Below, piece by piece: positions 1 to 7,860 of a DNA stretch of 44,740 nt (the first letter of the stretch is position 1; each line of letters starts with the position of its first letter). Source of the DNA: Nocardioides sp. 503 (lineage in GTDB: Bacteria; Actinomycetota; Actinomycetes; Propionibacteriales; Nocardioidaceae). Under the pieces are notes generated by a model. That model was not told the DNA's origin and searched no databases. It saw only the letters and a program-made list of their open reading frames with translations. The stretch covers positions 1 through 44,740 of the forward strand of contig NZ_SPUI01000013.1 in NCBI RefSeq assembly GCF_004522095.1, written 5' to 3'. The translations under genes were made by a program, and so were the position numbers.

Positions 1-22
1 TACTAATAGGCCGAGGGCTTGC
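1..22 (+). rRNA. 23S rRNA, 3' end (partial)
   Basis: The window opens with TACTAATAGGCCGAGGGCTT, the usual last bases of actinobacterial 23S rRNA, and the 5S gene follows at normal spacing. The exact mature 3' end cannot be fixed by eye. Bases 23-177 are the 23S-5S spacer and show no gene. Confidence 0.85.
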
Positions 23-177
23 CCCACAAACCCTCAACCAAAACCACAAGCACCCACTGCGTGCACGCGTCCACTACAAGACCACCCCACCACCCGGGGA
101 ACACGGTCACCACACCCCCTCACAAAGAGGTCGCTGGTGAGCCGGTATCACCCCGGGCGGCATACTGGGGTCATAGA

Positions 178-294
178 GTTACGGCGGCCATAGCGGCAGG
201 GAAACACCCGGACCCATCCCGAACCCGGAAGTTAAGCCTGCCAGCGCCAATGGTACTGCAACCGAGAGGCTGTGGGAGAGTAGGACGCCGCCGG
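178..294 (+). rRNA. 5S rRNA
   Basis: About 117 bases with the hallmark 5S blocks: CATAGCGGCAGGGAAACACC, CCCGAACCCGGAAGTTAAGC and GGTACTGCAACC, then GTGGGAGAGTAGGACGCCGC. The 5' TACGGCGGC pairs with the 3' GCCGCCG to form helix I. It lies downstream of the 23S end and upstream of a strong terminator, so it is the last gene of the rrn operon. The ends are approximate to a few bases. Confidence 0.95.
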
Positions 295-304
295 ACAAAC
301 ACCT

Positions 305-335
305 CGTAGAGGCCACCGTCATGGTGGCCTCTACG
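305..335 (+). terminator. rrn operon terminator
   Basis: A perfect 13-bp stem (CGTAGAGGCCACC and its complement) with a 5-base loop, followed by CTATTT. It starts ten bases after the 5S gene, so it most likely ends rrn transcription. Confidence 0.85.
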
Positions 336-391
336 CTATTTCACACACGTTCATGCGGCCGGGACGGTCGCAGCCGAAAGGGATGACAATC

Positions 392-1369
392 GTGGCTGAG
401 GATCGTCGAGGCCAACGGCCCGCTCGCAGCACCGGGGGCGGTCGCCCCTCCTCGGGCAAGCCCTCGTCGGGGAAGCCGGCCAGCGGCGGCTCGTCGTCGG
501 GGAGGCCGGCCGGTGGCCGAGCCTCCGCGTCCGGTGACCGTCGCACCGGTGGCAAGCCCACCGGCGACCGCCGGGGCGGCGGCAAGCCGTCGGGCTCGCG
601 GCAGGGCTCCGGTCAGGGTCGCCCCGCACGCGCCGGCGACTGGAAGCGCTCGTCGGACGACCAGACGCCGCGCACCCAGGAGCAGTCCCTGTACGACGGT
701 CCCGACCTGCCGCCGGAGATCACCGGTGAGGAGCTCGACCGCGCGATCGGCGCCCAGCTGAAGGGCCTTCCCGAGAAGCTCGCCAACCGCGTGGCTCGTC
801 ACATGGTGGCGGCCGGTCTCCTCGTCGACGAGGACCCGGAGACGGCCTACCAGCACACCCTGGCCGCTCGTGCCCGCGCGCCGCGGCTCGCGGTCGTGCG
901 CGAGGCCGCCGGCGAGGCCGCCTACGCGGCCGGTCGCTACGCCGAGGCGCTGGCCGAGCTGCGCGCAGCCAAGCGGATGAACGGCGCCACGGCGTACCTG
1001 CCGATCATGGCGGACTGCCACCGCGCCCTCGGCAACCCCGAGCAGGCCCTCAAGCTGGCCAAGAGCCCCTCCGTCGCGAACTTCGTCCCGGAGGCCAAGG
1101 CGGAGATGACGATCGTCGAGGCCGGTGCCCGGCGCGACATGGGTCAGCTCGACGCGGCCCTGCGCACGCTGGAGCTCGCCCCGCTGACGTCGAAGAGCCG
1201 TGCCCCGTGGGTGACGCGCCTCCGCTACGCCTACGCGGACATCCTCGAGGCGGCCGGTCGCGAGACCGACGCGCTCACGTGGTTCCACCGCACCCACGCG
1301 GTCGACAGCGACGAGATGACCGACGCCGCGGAGCGCGCCGAGGCGCTGGAGAAGCGTCTCGGCGTCTGA
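392..1369 (+). CDS. TPR-repeat protein with disordered basic N-terminus
   Basis: 325 residues. The first ~90 are low complexity, rich in Gly, Ser, Pro, Lys and Arg, with repeated SSGKP/GGKPSG-type units. From about residue 110 on the chain is alpha-helical with TPR-like repeats such as AAYAAGRYAEALAELRAAKR and ADILEAAGRETDALTWFHR. GTG at 392 is chosen because AAAGGG lies nine bases before it. The in-frame ATGs at 353 and 383 have no such site, and 383 would overlap the ribosome site. Similar proteins are widespread in actinobacteria with no assigned role. The basic tail could bind RNA or membrane, but this is only a guess. It is a single gene, read away from the rrn operon. Confidence 0.85.
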   Translation: MAEDRRGQRPARSTGGGRPSSGKPSSGKPASGGSSSGRPAGGRASASGDRRTGGKPTGDRRGGGKPSGSRQGSGQGRPARAGDWKRSSDDQTPRTQEQSLYDGPDLPPEITGEELDRAIGAQLKGLPEKLANRVARHMVAAGLLVDEDPETAYQHTLAARARAPRLAVVREAAGEAAYAAGRYAEALAELRAAKRMNGATAYLPIMADCHRALGNPEQALKLAKSPSVANFVPEAKAEMTIVEAGARRDMGQLDAALRTLELAPLTSKSRAPWVTRLRYAYADILEAAGRETDALTWFHRTHAVDSDEMTDAAERAEALEKRLGV

Positions 1370-1531
1370 GTCGGCGCTTCGTCCGAACGCTTCGGGGCGC
1401 CCTCTGGTGCTCAGGGGGCTCATGAGTCACAATGGGGACATAACTACACACGTGTCACACGATTGATCCGTTCATCGCATGCGAGATCGCTGGGGAAGGC
1501 GTAGCTCGCGCCGACGATGAAGGAGGTCATG

Positions 1532-2050
1532 GTGACCACACGCACTGCCACCCACGCGGCGACGAGGGGCGTTCTCTACGTCCACTCTGCGCCTTCCGCG
1601 CTGTGCCCCCACATCGAGTGGGCGGTCGGGGGCGTCCTCGGCGTCGCCGTGAACCTCTCCTGGACCCCGCAGCCCGCACAGTCCGGTGCCTACCGCGCCG
1701 AGATGTCGTGGGCGGGCTCCGCCGGCTCGGCGGCGCAGATCGCCTCGGCGCTGCGCGGCTGGAACCACCTCCGCTTCGAGGTGACCGAGGAGCCCACGTC
1801 GGCGACCGAGGGCACCCGGTTCTCCTACACCCCCGAGCTGGGCGTCTTCCACGCGGTCACCGGCCTCCACGGCGACATCATGATCCCCGAGGACCGGCTC
1901 AAGGCCGCGGTGGTCAAGGCCGCCCTCGGCGACACCACCCTGCTGGTCGAGATCGACCGGCTGCTCGGCAAGCCGTGGGACGACGAGCTGGAGACGTTCC
2001 GGCACGCGGGCGACGGCGCCCCCGTGCGCTGGCTGCACCAGGTGGTCTGA
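1532..2050 (+). CDS. DUF3145 family protein
   Basis: 172 residues. The N-terminal core RGVLYVHSAPSALCPHIEWA and the later motifs LSWTPQP, LRGWNHLRFEVTEEP and YTPELGVFHA are those of DUF3145, a family of unknown function largely restricted to actinobacteria. The C-terminus ends in RWLHQVV. GTG 1532 is preferred because AGGAGG (1521-1526) sits five bases before it. ATG 1517 would place that ribosome site inside the gene and ATG 1529 is only two bases away from it. The 160 bases upstream hold an ACACGTGT palindrome at 1448-1455 but no clear -35/-10 pair. The gene is convergent with the small secreted protein that follows. Confidence 0.9.
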   Translation: MTTRTATHAATRGVLYVHSAPSALCPHIEWAVGGVLGVAVNLSWTPQPAQSGAYRAEMSWAGSAGSAAQIASALRGWNHLRFEVTEEPTSATEGTRFSYTPELGVFHAVTGLHGDIMIPEDRLKAAVVKAALGDTTLLVEIDRLLGKPWDDELETFRHAGDGAPVRWLHQVV

Positions 2051-2080
2051 GGACGCACCCTCCGCTCGGCCGCGGCCGGG

Positions 2081-2536
2081 TTAGCGCGGACGCCGGAGCC
2101 GGAAGTGGGTGGGCCGGACGTGGGCCTTGCTGCCCTGGTCGAAGGTGCCCGCATAGCTGGTCACCAGCATCCTGAGGGTGAACCGTCCCGGAGCCACCGC
2201 GGCTCGGCACACCCGGAACCGGCGTACGGCGGCAGCAGGGTCCGACTCCGAGACGAAGGTCCGGGAGGCGACCGCCCGCCCGCGCGGGGAGAGCACCCGC
2301 ACCTCGGCCGTCCAGGCCGTGCCGGGTGGGGTGACGCGGTAGGCGAAGCGGTAGCTGCGGCAGCCCCGGCGCAGGGTCTGGTCCGGCGCACGCACCCGGC
2401 CCCAGGTCGGCTCGTAGCCGACCGTCGAGCGCTCGCTCGAGGCGTCTGGAACGGCTGAGGAGGGCGCGGACGCGCTCGCGAGGCCGAGGGCCAGCAGGAC
2501 CGGAGTCACCAGGGCGGCCAGGGCGGTGCGCACCAT
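2081..2536 (-). CDS. small secreted protein of unknown function
   Basis: 151 residues. The first ~28 residues form a Sec signal peptide: MVRTA, a hydrophobic stretch LAALVTPVLLALGLA, then small residues with likely cleavage near ASAPSSA. The rest looks like a compact beta-rich extracytoplasmic domain with Cys in GCRSYRFAY and VCRAAVAPG, which may form a disulfide. GGGAGG six bases before the ATG supports the start. It lies 62 bases downstream of the fatty-acid operon on the same strand, but its own ribosome site and the gap suggest separate control. I recognise no family. Confidence 0.75.
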   Translation of the reverse strand: MVRTALAALVTPVLLALGLASASAPSSAVPDASSERSTVGYEPTWGRVRAPDQTLRRGCRSYRFAYRVTPPGTAWTAEVRVLSPRGRAVASRTFVSESDPAAAVRRFRVCRAAVAPGRFTLRMLVTSYAGTFDQGSKAHVRPTHFRLRRPR

Positions 2537-2598
2537 CGAGGCCTCCCGGCGTGTGGCGGACGTGAGGTACAACGTCGCGCCACGCGCCCGGTTATGCC

Positions 2599-4041
2599 TC
2601 AGAGGGGGATGTTGCCGTGGTTGCCGTGCAGGACGCCGTGCGTCTGCACCGCCTCGTCGATGGCCCGCGCGATCGCCGAGCGGGTGCGGTCGGGGGCGAC
2701 CACCTCGTCGACGACGCCGATCTCCACGGCCTTGTCGACGCCACCGGCGATGCGCTCGTGCTCGGCGGCCAGCTCGGCCTCGACCTGGGGGCGGATGTCG
2801 GCGGACACCTCGGCCAGCTTGCGCCGGTGCAGGATGCGGACGGCCGCGACGGCACCCATGACCGCCACCTCGGCGCCCGGCCAGGCGAAGACCTTCGTGG
2901 CGCCCAGCGAGCGGGCGTTCATGGCGATGTAGGCGCCGCCGTAGGTCTTGCGGGTCACCAGCGTGACCCGGGGGACCACGCACTCCCCGAACGCGTGCAG
3001 CAGCTTGGCGCCGCGGCGCACGACGCCGTCCCACTCCTGCCCGACGCCCGGCAGGTAGCCCGGGACGTCGACGAGGACGATGAGGGGCACGCCGAACGCG
3101 TCGCACATGCGCACGAACCGCGATGCCTTCTCGGCCGAGAGGGAGTCCAGGCACCCGCCGAGGCGTAGCGGGTTGTTGGCGACGACGCCGACGGTGCGGC
3201 CGCCGAAGCGCCCGAGCGCGGTGACGATGTTGGGCGCCCACCGCGCGTGCAGCTCCTGGGTGGTGCCCTCGTCGAGCACCGAGTCGACCAGGGGGTGCAC
3301 GTCGTAGGCGCGCTTCTTGGACTCCGGCAGCATCGACTCCAGGTCGCGGTCCTCGACGTCCTCGACGCGCAGGCTGCCCTGGGAGCCGAGCAGCGACGCC
3401 ACGTCGCGGGCCCGGTCGAGCGCGTCCTGCTCGGTGTCGGACACGATGTGGACGACCCCCGAGCGCCGACCGTGCGGCTCGGGGCCGCCCAGGCGGAGCA
3501 TGTCGACGGCCTCGCCGGTGACGGAGCGCACCACGTCGGGTCCGGTCACGAAGATCCGGCCCTCGGGCCCCAGGATGACCACGTCGGTCAAGGCGGGCCC
3601 GTAGGCGGCGCCTCCGGCCGCGGGACCCAGCACCACCGAGATCTGCGGGATCTTGCCCGAGGCCTGGGTCATGACGTGGAAGATCCGGCCGACGGCGTGC
3701 AGGGACAGGACGCCCTCGGCGAGACGCGCCCCACCGGAGTGCCACAGCCCGATGATCGGCAGCTGGTCGGTCATCGCGCGGTGGTAGGCGTCGACCACGA
3801 CCCGGCAGCCGACGTCGCCCATGGCGCCGCCCATCACCGTCGCGTCCGAGCAGAACGCGACGACGCGGGTGCCGTCGACCAGGCCGATGGCCGCGATCAT
3901 GCCGGAGTCGTCGTCGGGCGTGATCAGCTCGAGGGTCCCCTCGTCCATGAGCGCACGCAGGCGCGTGACGGGGTTGCGGGGGTCCTCCTCGCGGGGGACC
4001 TTGACCGGCTTGGGGACCCGCTCGGCGGTGGGCGCGCTCAT
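2599..4041 (-). CDS. accD6: Acyl-CoA carboxylase beta subunit (AccD6-like)
   Basis: 480 residues, a full-length carboxyltransferase subunit of the AccD/PccB family. It transfers CO2 from carboxybiotin on the alpha subunit to acetyl- or propionyl-CoA, giving malonyl- or methylmalonyl-CoA. The N-terminal half has the conserved GPAAGGAAYGPALTDVVI segment. The C-terminal half has VDVPGYLPGVGQEWDGVVRR, RKTYGGAYIAMNARSLGA and WPGAEVAVMGA. Its ATG overlaps the fabF stop (ATGA, 4041), so the two are translationally coupled. The same placement after the ketosynthase gene defines accD6 of M. tuberculosis, which supplies malonyl-CoA to FAS-II. No biotinylated alpha subunit is encoded in the window, so it must come from elsewhere. 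Confidence 0.92.
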   Translation of the reverse strand: MSAPTAERVPKPVKVPREEDPRNPVTRLRALMDEGTLELITPDDDSGMIAAIGLVDGTRVVAFCSDATVMGGAMGDVGCRVVVDAYHRAMTDQLPIIGLWHSGGARLAEGVLSLHAVGRIFHVMTQASGKIPQISVVLGPAAGGAAYGPALTDVVILGPEGRIFVTGPDVVRSVTGEAVDMLRLGGPEPHGRRSGVVHIVSDTEQDALDRARDVASLLGSQGSLRVEDVEDRDLESMLPESKKRAYDVHPLVDSVLDEGTTQELHARWAPNIVTALGRFGGRTVGVVANNPLRLGGCLDSLSAEKASRFVRMCDAFGVPLIVLVDVPGYLPGVGQEWDGVVRRGAKLLHAFGECVVPRVTLVTRKTYGGAYIAMNARSLGATKVFAWPGAEVAVMGAVAAVRILHRRKLAEVSADIRPQVEAELAAEHERIAGGVDKAVEIGVVDEVVAPDRTRSAIARAIDEAVQTHGVLHGNHGNIPL

Positions 4042-5294
4042 CAGACCGAGCCGAACGCGACGGCGACGTTGGCGCCGCCGAAGCCGAAGGAGTTGTTGAG
4101 CGCCGCGATGTCGCCCGCCGGCAGGTCGCGCGGCTTGATGGCGATGTCGAGCTCGACCTGGGGGTCCAGGTCGTCGAGGTTGATCGTCGGGGGCACGACG
4201 CGGTGGTGCAGCGCCAGGACCGTGGCGATCGACTCGAGCGCACCGGCGCCGCCGAGGAGGTGGCCGGTCATCGACTTGGTGCTGGTGACCACGACGTTGT
4301 CGACGTGGGCGCCGAGCGTGGCGTGGAGCATCAGGCCCTCGGCGATGTCGCCCAGCGGCGTCGACGTCGCGTGCGCGTTGACGTGGAAGATGTCGCTGGC
4401 CGAGATCTCCGACTCGGCGAGCGCGCGCAGGATGGCGCGCGAGCCGCCGCGTCCGGCCGGGTCGGGCTGGGCGATGTCGTGGGAGTCGGCGGTGATGCCG
4501 GCACCGAGGACCTCGGCGTAGATGGTGGCGCCGCGGGCACGGGCGTGCTCCTCGGACTCCAGGACCAGCACGCCGGCACCCTCGCCGAGCACGAAGCCGT
4601 CGCGTCCGGTGTCCCAGGGCCGCGAGACCGTGGTGGGGTCACCGGCGTTCTTGGACAGCGCCATCATGTTGGCGAAGGCGGCCATCGGCAGCGGGTGGAT
4701 CGCCGCCTCGGTGCCGCCGGCCACGACGACGTCGGCCCGGCCGAGCCGGATCTGGTCGAGGGCGAGGGCGATGCCCTCGTTGCCCGAGGCGCAGGCGGAG
4801 ACCGGTGTGTTGACCGCCGCCCGCGCTCCGACGTACAGGCTGATGTTGGCCGCGGGGGCGTTGGGCATCAGCATCGGCACCGCGAGGGGGGAGACCCGGC
4901 GGGGTCCCTTCTCCTTCAGGATGTCGTAGTTGGCCAGCAGCGTGTTGACGCCGCCGATCCCGGAGGCCATGGCCACGCCGACGCGGTCGCCGTCGACGCT
5001 GCCCTCCTGGACGGAGCCCTCGAGGCCCGCGTGCCGCCAGGCCTCCATGGCCGCGACCATCGCGAACTGCGAGGACCGGTCCAGGCGGCGCGCCTTGACG
5101 CGCTCGATGACCTCGGTCGGCTCGACGGCCACGCGGCCCGCGATCTTCACGGGCATCTCCGCAGCCCACTCGTCGGTCAGCTCACGGATGCCGGAGCGCC
5201 CCGCGACCAGGGACTCCCACGTGCTCTCGACGTCACCGCCGACAGGGCTGGTGGTGCCCAGACCGGTGACCACGACTCGGATGCGGTTGCTCAT
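4041..5294 (-). CDS. fabF: Beta-ketoacyl-ACP synthase II
   Basis: 417 residues, a complete KAS I/II condensing enzyme that extends acyl-ACP with malonyl-ACP. The catalytic triad is visible: Cys168 in VSACASGNEG, His308 in NAHATSTPLGD and His345 in MTGHLLGGAGA, with the conserved Lys340 before it. The C-terminal NNSFGFGGANVAVAF loop is intact. GAGAG upstream of the ATG serves as ribosome site, and the gap to acpP is only 11 bases. There is one KAS II gene here, as in Streptomyces, rather than the kasA/kasB pair of mycobacteria. Confidence 0.96.
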   Translation of the reverse strand: MSNRIRVVVTGLGTTSPVGGDVESTWESLVAGRSGIRELTDEWAAEMPVKIAGRVAVEPTEVIERVKARRLDRSSQFAMVAAMEAWRHAGLEGSVQEGSVDGDRVGVAMASGIGGVNTLLANYDILKEKGPRRVSPLAVPMLMPNAPAANISLYVGARAAVNTPVSACASGNEGIALALDQIRLGRADVVVAGGTEAAIHPLPMAAFANMMALSKNAGDPTTVSRPWDTGRDGFVLGEGAGVLVLESEEHARARGATIYAEVLGAGITADSHDIAQPDPAGRGGSRAILRALAESEISASDIFHVNAHATSTPLGDIAEGLMLHATLGAHVDNVVVTSTKSMTGHLLGGAGALESIATVLALHHRVVPPTINLDDLDPQVELDIAIKPRDLPAGDIAALNNSFGFGGANVAVAFGSV

Positions 5295-5305
5295 GATGTG
5301 CTCTC

Positions 5306-5551
5306 TCAGGCCTGGGCGCGCTCGATGAACGCGACTGCGTCACCGACGGTCTTGAGGTTCTTGACCTCGTCGTCGGGGATCGAGACGCCGAACTTCTCCT
5401 CGGCGGCCACGACGACCTCGACCATGGACAGCGAGTCGACGTCGAGGTCGTCCACGAAGGACTTGTCGAGCTGGACGTCGTCGGCGTCGATGCCGGCGAC
5501 CTCGTTGACGATCTCGGCCAGGTCGGAGCGGATCTCTTCGGTGGTTGCCAT
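5306..5551 (-). CDS. acpP: Acyl carrier protein
   Basis: 81 residues, the normal ACP length. Ser40 in DLDVDSLSMVEVV is the phosphopantetheine attachment site. It is a four-helix acidic protein that shuttles growing acyl chains between the FAS-II enzymes encoded around it. AAGGAAG precedes the ATG. It lacks the long C-terminal extension of mycobacterial AcpM, so it is the standard bacterial type. Confidence 0.97.
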   Translation of the reverse strand: MATTEEIRSDLAEIVNEVAGIDADDVQLDKSFVDDLDVDSLSMVEVVVAAEEKFGVSIPDDEVKNLKTVGDAVAFIERAQA

Positions 5552-5590
5552 GGGGCTTCCTTCTCTTCGGTGGGTGGTGGGGTGGTGCGA

Positions 5591-6592
5591 TCAGGGGACG
5601 ACGACGACCTGGGCCGCGTAGGCCAGGCCGGCGCCGAAGGCGATGAGCAGGGCGGTGTCGCCCGACTTCGCCTCGCCGTCGGCGATCATCCGCTCGAGTG
5701 CCAGCGGCACGGAGGCCGCCGACGTGTTGCCCATCTGGGCGATGTCGCGGGCGATCTTGACGGTGTCGGGGAGCTTCATGGAGCGCGCCAAGGCGTCGAT
5801 GATGCGCATGTTGGCCTGGTGGGGGACGAAGCAGTCCAGCTCGGAGGCCGGGACGCCGGCGCGGTCGAGCGCCTCCTGGCCGACCTTGGCCATGGAGAAC
5901 GCCGCCCAGCGGAAGACGGCGTTGCCCTGCATCGTGAGGTGGGGCATCGACGGCTGGTCGCTGGCGATGACGTCGCGCCAGTCCTCGACCTGCCGGATGT
6001 GGTCGAAGTGCTCGCCCTCGGAGCCCCAGACGACCGGACCGATGCCGGGGGTCTCGCTCGGTCCGACGACCACGGCGCCGGCGCCGTCGGCGAAGATGAA
6101 GGCCGTGCCGCGGTCGGTGAAGTCCGTGATGTCGGAGAGTCGCTCCACGCCGATCACCAGCACGTGCTGGGCGGTGCCGCCCCGGACGAAGTCGTTGGCC
6201 ATGCCGACCGCGTGGCAGAACCCGGCGCACGCGGCGGAGATGTCGAACGCCGCCGCGTGGTCGGTGCCGAGCTCGTGGGCGATCGCCGTGGCGATGGCGG
6301 GGGTCTGCATCATGTGGCTGACGGTCGCCACGACGACGCAGTCGATCTGGCGGGCGTCGATGCCGGCGCGCTCGAGCGCGATCCGGGAGGCGGCCACGGA
6401 CATGGACTGCACCGTCTCGTCGGGCCCGGCGATGCGGCGCTCCTTGATGCCCGAGCGCTGCTGGACCCACTCGTCGCTCGACTCGATCGCGTCGACGATC
6501 TCGGAGTTGGGGACGATGCGGGTGGGGCGGTAGGCGCCGACCCCGAGGATCGCGGCGTGCGACGTGCCGGTCGTGGTGGCGAGCGTGGCCAT
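5591..6592 (-). CDS. fabH: Beta-ketoacyl-ACP synthase III
   Basis: 333 residues. It starts each fatty-acid chain by condensing an acyl-CoA primer with malonyl-ACP. The Cys-His-Asn triad is present: Cys122 in ISAACAGFCHAVG, His258 in VPHQANMRII and Asn289 in MGNTSAASVPLAL. The ATG at 6592 overlaps the fabD stop (ATGA); an upstream in-frame extension to 6667 would run inside fabD and is rejected. Presence in the operon resembles Streptomyces fabH, where branched-chain primers are used. Primer choice cannot be read from the sequence. Confidence 0.95.
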   Translation of the reverse strand: MATLATTTGTSHAAILGVGAYRPTRIVPNSEIVDAIESSDEWVQQRSGIKERRIAGPDETVQSMSVAASRIALERAGIDARQIDCVVVATVSHMMQTPAIATAIAHELGTDHAAAFDISAACAGFCHAVGMANDFVRGGTAQHVLVIGVERLSDITDFTDRGTAFIFADGAGAVVVGPSETPGIGPVVWGSEGEHFDHIRQVEDWRDVIASDQPSMPHLTMQGNAVFRWAAFSMAKVGQEALDRAGVPASELDCFVPHQANMRIIDALARSMKLPDTVKIARDIAQMGNTSAASVPLALERMIADGEAKSGDTALLIAFGAGLAYAAQVVVVP

Positions 6593-7776
6593 CAGTAGCT
6601 CCCCACCGGGTGGATGCGGACGAGCGGCTGACCGGGGGAGACCGGGTCGCCGTCCTCGACGAGCCACTCGACGATCTCGCCGCCGTGGGCGGACTTGATG
6701 ACGACCCGGTCGCGCGTGCTGGCGACGTCGCCCAGCGTGGCTCCGGCCTCGAGCACGTCGGTCTCGGCGGCGGCGCTGTCGAGGTGGAAGGTGCCCTTGC
6801 TGGGGGAGACCACCATCCGCCAGGTGGGCGTGGTGTTCATCAGCGAGCCCTCACCGTGCTTGTCGCAGAAGGCGCGGGCGTCGTCGAGCTGGTCGGGGGT
6901 CTTGAGGGCGAACGTCTCGACGCCCTTGAGCGCGCGCTTGGCGATGCCGGTGAGCGTGCCGGCGGGCGGCATCTCGAGGATGCCGGTCACGCCGAGGTCG
7001 GACATGGTGTCGAGGCACAGGTCCCACCGCACCGGGTTGGCGATCTGGCCCACGATGCGGCGCAGGACCTCGGCGCCGTCGTGGATGACGTGGCCGTCCT
7101 TGTTGGAGATCACCGGGATGCGCGGGTCGTGGACGGAGACCGAGCGGGCCAGCGCGGCGACGTGACCGACCGCCGGCGCCATGTGCTCGGTGTGGAAGGC
7201 ACCGGCGACCTTGAGCGGCATCAGCCGTGCTTTGGCGGGCGGCGCCTCGGCGAAGGCGGCGAGCTGCTCCATGGTGCCGGCGGCGACGATCTGGCCCGGG
7301 CCGTTGTCGTTGGCCGGGGTGAGGCCGTGCTGGGCGATCGCCGCGAGGACCTCGTCGCGGTCCCCGCCGAGGACGGCGGTCATGCCGGTGGGGGTGGTGG
7401 CGGCCGCGCGGGCCATCGCCACGCCGCGCTCGCGCACCAGGACCATGGCCTGCTCGGCGGTGATCGTGCGGGCGCCGGCTGCGGCGGCGAGCTCGCCCAC
7501 GCTGTGGCCGGCGACCGCGCCGACGCGCTCGAAGGCGTCCATCGGGTGGGGGAAGAGCTCCAGCGCGGCGATCAGCCCGGTGGCGACCAGGAGCGGCTGG
7601 GCCACCTGGGTCTCGCGGATGGCGTCGGCGTCGGCCTCGGTGCCGTAGTGGGCCAGGTCGAGACCGGCGACGGCCGAGAGCCAGTCGATGCGCGAGGCGA
7701 AGACGCGGTCCTCGAGCCAGGGAGTGAGGAAGCCGGGGGTCTGGGCCCCCTGGCCGGGAGCGACGATGACGAGCAC
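6592..7776 (-). CDS. fabD: Malonyl-CoA:ACP transacylase with C-terminal biotinyl/lipoyl-like domain
   Basis: 394 residues from GTG 7776. Residues ~1-300 are FabD: APGQGAQTPGFL at the N-terminus, nucleophile Ser92 in GHSVGE, Arg117 and His195 in AGAFHTEH. This numbering matches E. coli FabD closely and favours 7776 over GTG 7821, which adds 15 unrelated residues. Residues ~321-390 are an extra domain with the half-barrel pattern of biotinyl/lipoyl carriers (VVSPSKGTF ... GEIVEWLVEDGDPVSPGQPL). Where carriers have AMKM or DK, this has ASTRD (352-356), so no lysine can be modified. E. coli FabD is ~309 residues and lacks this domain. It begins the operon fabD-fabH-acpP-fabF-accD6; no canonical Shine-Dalgarno is seen. 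Confidence 0.9.
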   Translation of the reverse strand: MLVIVAPGQGAQTPGFLTPWLEDRVFASRIDWLSAVAGLDLAHYGTEADADAIRETQVAQPLLVATGLIAALELFPHPMDAFERVGAVAGHSVGELAAAAGARTITAEQAMVLVRERGVAMARAAATTPTGMTAVLGGDRDEVLAAIAQHGLTPANDNGPGQIVAAGTMEQLAAFAEAPPAKARLMPLKVAGAFHTEHMAPAVGHVAALARSVSVHDPRIPVISNKDGHVIHDGAEVLRRIVGQIANPVRWDLCLDTMSDLGVTGILEMPPAGTLTGIAKRALKGVETFALKTPDQLDDARAFCDKHGEGSLMNTTPTWRMVVSPSKGTFHLDSAAAETDVLEAGATLGDVASTRDRVVIKSAHGGEIVEWLVEDGDPVSPGQPLVRIHPVGSY

Positions 7777-7843
7777 ACGTCCACTGTGCCGGGACGGGGC
7801 GGTCCGGCGCGTCTCCGGCACCCACCAAAGAGACCGTCGAGGT

Positions 7844-7860
7844 TTGTAGGGTTCCTACAA
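7844..7860. promoter_or_regulatory. Inverted repeat before fabD, candidate FasR operator
   Basis: TTGTAGG-GTT-CCTACAA is a perfect inverted repeat with 7-bp arms, 68 bases before the fabD start and overlapping the fasR stop codon (7855-7857). FasR of Streptomyces is known to bind upstream of fabD. The role of this repeat is inferred from its position and symmetry. Confidence 0.55.

Noticed and set aside
1448..1455. ACACGTGT palindrome before the DUF3145 gene as a regulator site
   Set aside because: Eight bases are too few to claim a site, and no known consensus fits.
2081..4243. A 720-codon minus frame joining the small secreted protein to upstream sequence
   Set aside because: Only the last 151 codons make sense, with a signal peptide and ribosome site. 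The rest is an Arg/Pro-rich out-of-frame reading of accD6 and fabF.
6607..6816. Reading the FabD tail as a working biotin carrier
   Set aside because: The lysine motif is absent (ASTRD), so it cannot be biotinylated or lipoylated at the usual place.
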